Part shown: positions 1-6,080 of the stretch, one piece after another
Layout of the letters: each line of letters begins with the position of its first letter
How positions within the stretch are numbered: the first letter of the stretch is position 1
Source: an uncultured Fusibacter sp.
GTDB lineage: Bacteria > Bacillota > Clostridia > Peptostreptococcales > Acidaminobacteraceae
Assembly (NCBI GenBank): GCA_937958285.1
Contig: CALFXQ010000441.1
Location: forward strand, 1-8,656
Direction: 5' to 3'
Length of the DNA: 8,656 nucleotides
Position numbers and translations under genes: made by a program
Notes under the pieces: model-generated
The model's database searches: none
What the model saw: the letters and a program-made list of their open reading frames with translations, nothing else
What the model was told of the DNA's origin: nothing

Positions 1-531
1 CTTAGACAACCAAATCTGAAACAAGCCTGTTTCGCGATAAAAATCTACAAAGCTATAGTAATTCACAACTTCTTCGCTCTCGGGATCGTATTGAGGTAAA
101 ATCCGCGTGACCTTCGCAGCGATACCGTGCGCATCCACGTATTTTAGCACACTTACGCGTTTGTTCCCCTCCACGACATAGTAGTAATTTAGATACTCGT
201 AAACGGTGATCGGGTCCCTGATCCCTTCGTGGATATGTGCGCTATATAAATGTCGCCATTTGCTGGCAAATTCCGTATTTTCTGGCTCTAAGGGCATAAA
301 GTCCTTAGAAAAGGCCTTTCGCCGCGAGTGATAATAAGTACCCACCACCTTGGCAAGGGGTATTTCGAGTACGCCTAGCTCGCTGTGACCCACTACCGGA
401 AAATGGCTCAACAAACCATCGAGGGAGGTTAAGTGCCCAGAACTTCCGCTATTTTTCTTTCGCTGATAGGCTTTGAGGCCTTTGGAGAGCGCGTCTTTAT
501 AGATTTCTATGCCCGCTTCTTGATATGCCAT
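1..531 (-). CDS. N-terminal part of a ParB-like-domain protein, possibly BMP/Med family (3' end off the window)
   Basis: An open frame of 177 codons starts with ATG at 531 and has no stop before the left edge, so the C-terminal part is missing. The start is supported by GGAAAGGTG at 545-537, 5 nt upstream. Visible motifs are a segment at residues 52-65 (LGVLEIPLAKVVGT), a basic RRKAFSKDFMPL segment at 70-81, GIRDPITVYEYLN at 103-115, and EGNKRVSVLK at 121-130. The last two resemble the G-x-R-x-P and GxxR elements of the ParB/sulfiredoxin fold. No signal peptide or membrane segment is visible. From memory, clostridial proteins with this N-terminus carry a C-terminal BMP/Med-type periplasmic-binding domain and are often named BMP family substrate-binding protein, but that half lies outside the window. 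The lack of a secretion signal would suit a cytosolic regulator better than a transporter lipoprotein. The reading frame is certain; the family name is inference. Confidence 0.8.
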   Translation of the reverse strand, partial: MAYQEAGIEIYKDALSKGLKAYQRKKNSGSSGHLTSLDGLLSHFPVVGHSELGVLEIPLAKVVGTYYHSRRKAFSKDFMPLEPENTEFASKWRHLYSAHIHEGIRDPITVYEYLNYYYVVEGNKRVSVLKYVDAHGIAAKVTRILPQYDPESEEVVNYYSFVDFYRETGLFQIWLSK

Positions 532-565
532 AGGTACACCTTTCCATCTTTCGAATCTGCTTTAA

Positions 566-594
566 TATTTACACGTTAATACCCGTCTTGCCAA
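566..594 (-). promoter_or_regulatory. Candidate promoter for the left-edge gene
   Basis: On the minus strand TTGGCA (594-589, five of six to the -35 consensus) is followed after 17 nt by TAAATA (571-566, three of six to the -10 consensus). It lies between the rnpB terminator and the ATG at 531, where a separate promoter would be expected. The -10 match is poor and the region is AT-rich, so this is only a candidate. Confidence 0.3.
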
Positions 595-614
595 GCACTT
601 AACAATTATGTGGT

Positions 615-679
615 CTCACAACAAAATAACCAGCACCCTCAACGCATAAAAGTGTTGAAATTGCTGGTTGTTTTGTGAG
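615..679 (-). terminator. Hairpin terminator of rnpB
   Basis: On the minus strand AACCAGCA (669-662) pairs with TGCTGGTT (635-628). A three-by-three internal loop with possible G-U pairs separates this from an inner TCAAC/GTTGA helix and a 10-nt loop. The core is followed by ATTTTGTTG, a short U-rich tail. The arms extend outwards almost symmetrically (CTCACAAAAC against ATTTTGTTGTGAG), giving roughly 17 outer pairs with one mismatch and a 3-nt bulge. The U tract has only four consecutive Ts. On the plus strand the hairpin is followed by GTTTTG, so it might stop transcription both ways. Confidence 0.7.
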
Positions 680-1011
680 TAAGCCTATAAGCCGAGTTCT
701 GTATTAGATGATCATCTATCTGGGCCCGTTGTTACCATCCGGGCTCTAGCGACCTACCAACGGGAAGCGACGAGCAGCCGCCTTTTCATTCCCTACTTGG
801 TCTTGCTCCAGGTGGGGTTTACATAGCCGCAAAGTCGCCATTGCGCTGGTGAGCTCTTACCTCACCTTTCCACCCTTACCTGCCATAAGACAGGCGGTAT
901 CTCTCTGTTGCACTATCCTTAGAGTCGCCTCCACTGGGGATTACCCAGCACCCTGCTCTGCGGAGCTCGGACTTTCCTCACGTTTTCACGCGCGACCATC
1001 TGGCTTACTCA
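676..1011 (-). ncRNA. rnpB: RNase P RNA, bacterial class A
   Basis: This is the catalytic RNA of ribonuclease P, which removes the 5' leader from precursor tRNAs together with the RnpA protein. The universally conserved P4 strands are present: GAGGAAAGTCC at 979-969 and ACAGAACT at 702-695, the latter followed by CGGCTTATAGGC. Other core elements are GCAGGGTGCTGG, GATAGTGCAACAGAGAG and a GGTAAGGGTGGAAAGG segment. The layout matches E. coli-type (class A) RNA. Ends were set by helix P1, where GAGTAAGCC (1010-1002) pairs perfectly with GGCTTACTC (685-677), plus one extra A-U pair. P2 is AGATGGTC (1001-994) with GATCATCT (713-706). P3 is a tiny stem, CGCGT/ACGTG (992-988 with 983-979), capped by GAAA. 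TTGGTAGGTC at 760-751 fits the L15 loop whose GGU pairs with the tRNA CCA end. At about 336 nt it is compact for the class. No protein gene is expected here; open frames across it on either strand are spurious. Confidence 0.96.
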
Positions 1012-1016
1012 TAGTG

Positions 1017-1045
1017 ATTATAAAGGGCACAACTTTTAAAGTCAA
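1017..1045 (-). promoter_or_regulatory. rnpB promoter, sigma-A type
   Basis: On the minus strand TTGACT (1045-1040) is followed after exactly 17 nt by a perfect TATAAT (1022-1017). The first base of helix P1 (1011 or 1010) lies 6-7 nt beyond the -10 box, where transcription should begin. The stop codon TGA of the upstream nif3-like gene (1044-1042) lies inside the -35 hexamer. This would be read by RNA polymerase carrying the RpoD encoded upstream. Confidence 0.9.
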
Positions 1046-2166
1046 GCAAAAACAAAGGTTGGCGCCTCTTCGGTGCTCACCTCAACTACCAAATCGTAGT
1101 CCTGTTCCTTGATCATTGCTTCTAAAACCTCTTTGAGGTGGTACTTGTAGATGACCTCAGACTCAAAGTGACCCACATCGGCCAACAACATGCCGTGATG
1201 TAACACATCTATCGCCTCGTGATACTTTACATCGCCAGTGACAAACACATCTGCACCTTTTAACACAGCATCTTCTGCATAATCCATCCCCGCCCCAGAG
1301 ACAACCGCCACTTTTTTTATCCACTTCTTCTCAACGGCTGGATGGGCAAGTCGCACATGGGTGAGGCCCAGTGATTTTTTTAAATGTGCGACAAAGTCTT
1401 CTACAGACATCGAAGCACTAAGTTGGCCAACCCGTCCCAGTCCATAGACCTTAGCAGGTGTTTTGAGCTCGAATAAATCGTAGGCAGGGGTTTCATAGGG
1501 ATGCACGCGCATTAGCGCTTGAATCACATCGCCAACAAGACTTTGAGGCACTACAGTCTCGAGCTTTATCTCAGAAACGCGCTCTGTATCGCCCACGGTC
1601 CCAATGCTGGGATTGGCGCCTTGAAGGGGCATAAAGCTCCCCGTACCCGCTGAAGTAAAACCGCAATGTGCGTAGTTTCCGAGCTTCCCAGCACCAGCAG
1701 TGTAGAGTGCATCTTGTACGGATACTAGCGATTCTGCAGGCAAAAACACCGCCAATTTAAACAATTTTTCTGATTGCAGGGCATTGAGAGGCGCTATGTG
1801 CTCAAGGTCGAGCCGCTTGGCTAGAATATCGTTTAAGCCACCCTCGGCACTGTCGAAATTTGTATGCATGCAGTAAACCAGCATGTTCTCTCGAATCAAT
1901 GTGGCAATGCACTTGCCTTTAGGCGTATTTTCAGCCAATGTCTTTATGCCTTTAAAGATCAAGGGATGATGCGCAATAATCAAGTCGATATTTTTAGCAA
2001 TGGCCTCATCGACGACCTTCTGAGTCACCTCAAGGCAAATCAAGATGCGCTCAATTGCGCGGCTATCGCTTCCAAGTTGCAGGCCCACGTTGTCCCAAGA
2101 TTCTGCGAGCCTCTGTGGATACAGCAATTCTAGCCTTTGAATGATTTTCTTAGCATTAACACGCAT
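1042..2166 (-). CDS. Nif3-like dinuclear metal center protein (YqfO type)
   Basis: The 374-residue product matches the long YqfO form of the Nif3 / DUF34 family, in which a CutA/PII-like domain sits between the two halves of the metal-binding fold. Metal ligands can be read directly: HH at 66-67 in IIAHHPLIFKG, H101 and D105 in CMHTNFD, and H333 with E337 in GHFESE. SWDNVGLQLG at 23-32 is the usual N-terminal signature. The inserted domain runs from about 134 to 235 and carries the GNYAHCGFTSAGTGSF and HPYETPAYDL patterns. The family is often labelled 'GTP cyclohydrolase I type 2' from one bacterial homologue, but its general cellular role is unsettled, so I do not assign that reaction. The ATG has AAGGAG 5 nt upstream, and this sequence overlaps the trmK stop codon, so the two genes are probably translationally coupled. 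The trmK-nif3 pairing is conserved in Bacillota. Confidence 0.93.
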   Translation of the reverse strand: MRVNAKKIIQRLELLYPQRLAESWDNVGLQLGSDSRAIERILICLEVTQKVVDEAIAKNIDLIIAHHPLIFKGIKTLAENTPKGKCIATLIRENMLVYCMHTNFDSAEGGLNDILAKRLDLEHIAPLNALQSEKLFKLAVFLPAESLVSVQDALYTAGAGKLGNYAHCGFTSAGTGSFMPLQGANPSIGTVGDTERVSEIKLETVVPQSLVGDVIQALMRVHPYETPAYDLFELKTPAKVYGLGRVGQLSASMSVEDFVAHLKKSLGLTHVRLAHPAVEKKWIKKVAVVSGAGMDYAEDAVLKGADVFVTGDVKYHEAIDVLHHGMLLADVGHFESEVIYKYHLKEVLEAMIKEQDYDLVVEVSTEEAPTFVFA

Positions 2167-2170
2167 ATTC

Positions 2171-2178
2171 GCTCCTTA
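2171..2178 (-). promoter_or_regulatory. nif3 ribosome binding site overlapping the trmK stop codon
   Basis: On the minus strand TAAGGAGC contains both the trmK stop TAA (2178-2176) and the Shine-Dalgarno AAGGAG of the next gene. Ribosomes ending trmK would arrive directly on this site. The overlap fixes the ATG at 2166 as the nif3 start. Confidence 0.8.
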
Positions 2179-2874
2179 TTGAGACAACAGATTGGAAACT
2201 GCCAATAAGCGCTCGCGCATTGCCTCTAATGTTTGATGCGCTGTGACTAGAGACTCCCATCGCTTGCCCTTTTTTAAACCTTCAATTACTTGGTTTTGAA
2301 CATCGATGCGATATTCCAAATACGCCCTATAATCTTGCGAGGGCACCACGCGGTATCCCAAGTTTATATCCGACCAATCGAGCTGTGGCATAGAGCCGTT
2401 TTTTACCTTGAGAATATCGTAGTACTTGTCGCCTTCTCTTACAACCCGCGCCTCTACAATGTCGTAATGACTCTTTTGAAGCCACTCCCGCAATTCTGCT
2501 TGAGCCTGCATGGGCTGTAAAATCATGTAGTCGAGCTCGCGGGAAACAAGAGCCGATTGTGCCAACAAACTGGCGATCAAAACGCCGCCCATACCCGCCA
2601 CCACTACGCTCTGCACTTCTTTTACACTCAGGGTTTCGAGGCCACTGCCGAGTCTCACATCGATCATTTCTCCTAATCCCGCTTCGTCTACAGCGCCCCG
2701 GGCACTTTCTAGGGGGCCCACATTGAGGTCTGATGCAATGGCATGCTGCACAATGCCATTTTCCACTAAGTAAATGGGCAAATAGCCGTGGTCTGTTCCA
2801 ATGTCCGCCATCTTGTGCACGGGATTTTGACGAATGATCTCGGCTATCGCTTCAAGTCTTGGCGATAATTTCAT
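2176..2874 (-). CDS. trmK: tRNA (adenine(22)-N1)-methyltransferase TrmK
   Basis: The 232-residue product is close in length to B. subtilis TrmK (YqfN), the class I SAM-dependent enzyme that makes m1A22 in the D-loop of certain tRNAs. The N-terminal Rossmann domain shows motif I as MADIGTDHGYLP at residues 22-33, an acidic residue in ASDLN at 47-51 suited to binding the SAM ribose, and the family signature VVAGMGG at 91-97, followed by LQPMQ at 119-123. The C-terminal stretch from about 185 is charged and helical-looking, matching the coiled-coil tail known in this family. The ATG start has GGAGG (2885-2881) 6 nt upstream. It lies 57 nt after rpoD, with a terminator-like palindrome in that gap, and 9 nt before the nif3-like gene. 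Confidence 0.94.
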   Translation of the reverse strand: MKLSPRLEAIAEIIRQNPVHKMADIGTDHGYLPIYLVENGIVQHAIASDLNVGPLESARGAVDEAGLGEMIDVRLGSGLETLSVKEVQSVVVAGMGGVLIASLLAQSALVSRELDYMILQPMQAQAELREWLQKSHYDIVEARVVREGDKYYDILKVKNGSMPQLDWSDINLGYRVVPSQDYRAYLEYRIDVQNQVIEGLKKGKRWESLVTAHQTLEAMRERLLAVSNLLSQ

Positions 2875-2897
2875 AAAACGCCTCCAAAAATGTCGAT

Positions 2898-2923
2898 AAA
2901 AGGGGATGCGAACGCATCCCCTT
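2898..2923 (-). terminator. Palindromic hairpin between rpoD and trmK
   Basis: A perfect inverted repeat, AAGGGGATGC / GCATCCCCTT with a GTTC loop on the transcribed strand, lies 8 nt after the rpoD stop codon. The descending arm runs straight into a TTTT stretch (2901-2898) and then ATCG. This is the shape of an intrinsic terminator, though the U tract is short and half of it is used in the stem. trmK follows within 25 nt and has no clear promoter of its own, so partial termination or a role in mRNA 3'-end stability is likely. Confidence 0.7.
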
Positions 2924-2931
2924 ACATTGAT

Positions 2932-4038
2932 TTACTCCAAATAATCTTTCAGCTTCTTGCTTCTTGAAGGGTGCTTAAGCTTTCTAAGCGCCTTAGCCTC
3001 AATTTGTCTAATGCGCTCTCTGGTTACTTCGAAGCGCTTGCCCACTTCTTCTAGGGTGCGCGCTCGGCCATCTTCTAGACCAAAGCGAAGTTTTAACACC
3101 TTTTGCTCTCTTGGCGTAAGGGTATCGAGCACTTCTAAGAGTTGCTCTTTGAGCATTGAAAAGGCTGCTGCATCGGCAGGTGCCGGCGCATCGTTATCGG
3201 GTATAAAGTCGCCCAAGTGAGAATCCTCTTCTTCGCCAATAGGCGTTTCTAGAGAAACAGGCTCTTGAGCAATTTTTAAAATTTCTCTAACTTTTTCTAC
3301 GCTCATATCCATTTCAGCTGCAATTTCTTCGGGCTTTGGATCTCGGCCCAAATCTTGAAGCAACTGTCTAGATACGCGTATTAGTTTATTGATTGTCTCT
3401 ACCATATGCACAGGTATGCGAATGGTTCTCGCTTGGTCGGCAATGGCACGCGTAATTGCTTGGCGTATCCACCATGTGGCATATGTGGAAAACTTGTAGC
3501 CTTTTCTCCAGTCAAATTTCTCGACAGCTTTAATCAGACCCAAGTTACCCTCTTGTATGAGGTCTAAAAACAGCATACCTCGGCCTACATAGCGTTTTGC
3601 AATACTGACAACTAGACGCAAGTTCGCTTCACATAGCTTCTTCTTTGCATCGTCGTCGCCCTCTTCCATGCGCTTTGCAAGTTCGATTTCTTCATTGCCA
3701 GAAAGCAAGGGCACCTTGCCAATTTCCTTGAGGTACATGCGAACAGGATCGTCTATATTGATGCCCTTTGGAATAGAAATATCGATTTTCTCTTCTTCTT
3801 CTTCAGCATCGATTTCGAGATCGTCGTCTAAGCCGCCCGCCATCTCCAGCACACCGTCGCCAGTGATGTCGATGCCGAGATCGTTAAACGACGTATAGAT
3901 GTCCTCGATTTGATCTTTGTTCAATGTGAACTCAGAGAGGGCATCGTTGATATCGTCGTATGTGAGTGAGCCATCCTCCTTGCCTTTGGCAATAAGTGCT
4001 CTTACGGCATCCATTTCATTAGGGTTATGGTTTTTCAC
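2932..4038 (-). CDS. rpoD: RNA polymerase primary sigma factor RpoD (SigA)
   Basis: This is the housekeeping sigma-70 factor that directs core RNA polymerase to TTGACA/TATAAT promoters. At 368 residues it is the usual short Bacillota form without the large insert of proteobacterial RpoD. Residues 1-65 are a reduced region 1.1, followed by an acidic tract at 71-83. Region 1.2 begins at DPVRMYLKEIG (97-107). Region 2 carries NLRLVVSIAKRY (139-150), DLIQEGNLGLIKAVEKFDW (159-177) and the -10 recognition segment FSTYATWWIRQAI (183-195). Region 3 covers about 210-290. Region 4 has TPREQKVLKLRFG (308-320) and the -35-binding helix-turn-helix at 329-351 (EVTRERIRQIEAKAL at 337-351). The start is GTG, backed by AAAGGAG 8 nt upstream; the first in-frame ATG is codon 9 and has no such site. 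It lies 44 nt after dnaG in the classic macromolecular synthesis order. Confidence 0.98.
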   Translation of the reverse strand: MKNHNPNEMDAVRALIAKGKEDGSLTYDDINDALSEFTLNKDQIEDIYTSFNDLGIDITGDGVLEMAGGLDDDLEIDAEEEEEKIDISIPKGINIDDPVRMYLKEIGKVPLLSGNEEIELAKRMEEGDDDAKKKLCEANLRLVVSIAKRYVGRGMLFLDLIQEGNLGLIKAVEKFDWRKGYKFSTYATWWIRQAITRAIADQARTIRIPVHMVETINKLIRVSRQLLQDLGRDPKPEEIAAEMDMSVEKVREILKIAQEPVSLETPIGEEEDSHLGDFIPDNDAPAPADAAAFSMLKEQLLEVLDTLTPREQKVLKLRFGLEDGRARTLEEVGKRFEVTRERIRQIEAKALRKLKHPSRSKKLKDYLE

Positions 4039-4046
4039 GCCTAATA

Positions 4047-4053
4047 CTCCTTT
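4047..4053 (-). promoter_or_regulatory. Ribosome binding site deciding the GTG start of rpoD
   Basis: AAAGGAG on the minus strand ends 8 nt before GTG (4038-4036). It supports the GTG over the ATG at codon 9. Confidence 0.8.
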
Positions 4054-4082
4054 CGATTGCGGGTTGCAACATGATGTTCCCC

Positions 4083-6056
4083 TCAGCTCTGCATTGCCTT
4101 TACGGCCAGTGCCAATTCTTTACTGCATGCGACACGTTCTACCATCTTTTGACGGTATAACAGATGCGCTTCGTCGCCGGGACGCATTTTTAGAACTTGT
4201 AGTTCCTGATCGATCGACTTTATTTTATTTTCACAAAAGTGTTTGTGGTGAAATCGTATCAGTTTGTCCACATCTTGAATAGAACCCACATGGGCACTAT
4301 CGTCGTGGAACTTTTGAAGTCTTGTCACTAAATCGAGGGATAACATGGAGGCCGCTAAAACCGGCTCAAAAGCATCTACCTCTTTATAATAGTTTCCAAT
4401 CGCCTCAAAATCCCGCTGATGAGCGGGATGAAAAAAGCCCCAAGCTAAACTGTCATTCACCCTAACATAATAAGGTTTAGAAAGTAGAGCACATTTAAGC
4501 AGAGCTTTTTCTATTGTAGCTAACTTTCGGTCATTAATCAAGGGGGCGACCACAGGATCTGGTTTATTTTTTGTAAAAACTTCGCCGTCGCTTAGATTTT
4601 GCTCAAAGAGCTCTTGCGGCATACTGTCCATTAAGTCTGCGAGTCGCTCTGAATCTAAGTCGTCTGAGTCGTCGATGGGTAGCCACTCCGCCGCTTCTGT
4701 ATGAGCACTTTGAACCTTTGGTTCTGTGGTTTTTACCTTGGCATGCTCGTGAGTCCGCTTCTTGTCGAATTGCAATTTGCGCGCTGCGAAATCTTCGTGA
4801 AGAGCTACCGCATGGATGCCCGTGCGTTTGGCCAATTTATCGATATAAACATCTTGCTCCGCTTTTGAATCGAGAGCGAGAATCCACTGATAGGCTTCTG
4901 TTAGATATTGAAGCCTTTGGTCGTCATCTTTTAGATTATACCCCGATTCAAGTCTTTTAAGAGAAAATTCTACGGTGTTCATGGCCTTTTGAATCAGCAA
5001 GTCAAAGGCACCAGTACCCTTTTGCTTTAAGTATTCATCTGGGTCTTTGAATTCTTCCATATCGAGCACACGCACCCTAAGCCCCACACTTTTTAAAACA
5101 TCTAGGGATCTGGCGATGGCATTTTGACCTGCATTGTCGGAGTCATAGGCAAAGAGCACTTCGTCGCACATCTTCTTTAGTTCCTTGGCGTGTTGCTCAG
5201 TAAGTGCCGTACCCAAAGTTGCCACTGCATTTTGGAAACCAAATTGATGTAGGCTAATGGCATCCATGTAGCCTTCTACCAAGAGCATTTGCTTTTTTGG
5301 ATTTTGATGCTTTTTCGCCACATGAAGCCCATAAAGGGTTCTGGACTTGTTGAATATGGGCGTCTCTGGCGAATTTAAGTACTTTGGATGACTATCGTCT
5401 AACACACGGCCACCAAAAGCCACAACGCGACCGCGGTAGTCGAATATTGGAAACATAATGCGATTTCTAAAGCGGTCGTAACATCCACCTGTTTCCTTTT
5501 TTATAACCAGACCCGCCTGCAGCATCAGGTGCTCAGAAACGCCCTGCTGCTTTAAGTGCTGAATAAGGGCATCCCACCCTTCTGGTGCGTAGCCAACGCC
5601 AAAAGCCTTTAATATGCCCGGCGATATTTCTCTGTTTTTTAAGTAGGTTATAGCCCCTTGACAGTGACCTAACTGTTTATAGTAAAACAATGCAGCCTCG
5701 CGCATCACCTCATAAAGAGGCTTTGTATCCGCTTCCTTTTGCCTAGTGTTTGCTTCTAAGAAAGCACTCAAATCTAGGTTGTTGCGCTCTGCGAGATGCT
5801 CTAGCGCGTCGATAAAGCCAAGGTTCTCCTTTTGCATCACAAAGCTAATAGGATCTCCACCCGCGCCACAGCCAAAGCAGTGAAAGCTATTTCGCTCTTC
5901 GCTTACCACAAAAGAAGGCGTCTTTTCGCCGTGAAAGGGACACAGTCCCTTGTGGCTACGACCAGCGCGCTTTAAATCTACATATTGGCCTATGAGCGAC
6001 ACAATATCGACGCGGTCGAGCACAAATTCTTTAACTTCTCTTTTATATTTACTCAC
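4083..6056 (-). CDS. dnaG: DNA primase DnaG
   Basis: DnaG makes the RNA primers for Okazaki fragments and works at the fork with the DnaB/DnaC-type replicative helicase. The N-terminal zinc-binding domain shows ligands C39, H42, C60 and C63 (CPFH and HCFGC). The catalytic core runs from about 110 to 350 and includes FPIFDYRGRVVAFGGR at 202-217. The TOPRIM acidic residues are visible as E261 and D265 in VEGYMD, D305 and D307 in YDSDNAG, and D338 and D340 in KDPDEY. After residue 430 a hydrophilic linker with an acidic DDSDDLDSE patch (462-470) leads to a helical C-terminal domain from about 506, expected to bind the helicase. At 657 residues it is somewhat longer than the usual 600 or so, the excess lying in the linker. 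The start is GTG with AGAGGA 6 nt upstream. dgt ends 24 nt upstream and rpoD starts 44 nt downstream. Confidence 0.98.
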   Translation of the reverse strand: MSKYKREVKEFVLDRVDIVSLIGQYVDLKRAGRSHKGLCPFHGEKTPSFVVSEERNSFHCFGCGAGGDPISFVMQKENLGFIDALEHLAERNNLDLSAFLEANTRQKEADTKPLYEVMREAALFYYKQLGHCQGAITYLKNREISPGILKAFGVGYAPEGWDALIQHLKQQGVSEHLMLQAGLVIKKETGGCYDRFRNRIMFPIFDYRGRVVAFGGRVLDDSHPKYLNSPETPIFNKSRTLYGLHVAKKHQNPKKQMLLVEGYMDAISLHQFGFQNAVATLGTALTEQHAKELKKMCDEVLFAYDSDNAGQNAIARSLDVLKSVGLRVRVLDMEEFKDPDEYLKQKGTGAFDLLIQKAMNTVEFSLKRLESGYNLKDDDQRLQYLTEAYQWILALDSKAEQDVYIDKLAKRTGIHAVALHEDFAARKLQFDKKRTHEHAKVKTTEPKVQSAHTEAAEWLPIDDSDDLDSERLADLMDSMPQELFEQNLSDGEVFTKNKPDPVVAPLINDRKLATIEKALLKCALLSKPYYVRVNDSLAWGFFHPAHQRDFEAIGNYYKEVDAFEPVLAASMLSLDLVTRLQKFHDDSAHVGSIQDVDKLIRFHHKHFCENKIKSIDQELQVLKMRPGDEAHLLYRQKMVERVACSKELALAVKAMQS

Positions 6057-6062
6057 AGCGCG

Positions 6063-6068
6063 TCCTCT
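6063..6068 (-). promoter_or_regulatory. Ribosome binding site deciding the GTG start of dnaG
   Basis: AGAGGA on the minus strand lies 6 nt before GTG (6056-6054), in the 24-nt gap after dgt. The resulting N-terminus (MSKYKREVKEFVLDRVDIV) aligns with the normal beginning of bacterial primases. Confidence 0.7.
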
Positions 6069-6080
6069 CTTGGAATCTCA

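Noticed and set aside
849..1112. An 87-codon plus-strand open frame across the RNase P RNA and the 3' end of the nif3-like gene.
   Set aside because: It runs antisense to conserved RNase P core sequence, has no ribosome binding site of note, and its product resembles no protein I know. The frame is open by chance through structured RNA.
1864..2520. Plus-strand frames antisense to the nif3-like gene (1864-2133) and to trmK (2290-2520).
   Set aside because: They are shadows of intact, recognisable minus-strand genes, with no initiation signals.
3668..4282. Plus-strand frames of 76 and 121 codons antisense to the start of rpoD and the end of dnaG.
   Set aside because: Their serine- and leucine-rich products mirror the acidic/lysine-rich codons of the opposite strand. 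They lack ribosome binding sites and cover well-identified genes.
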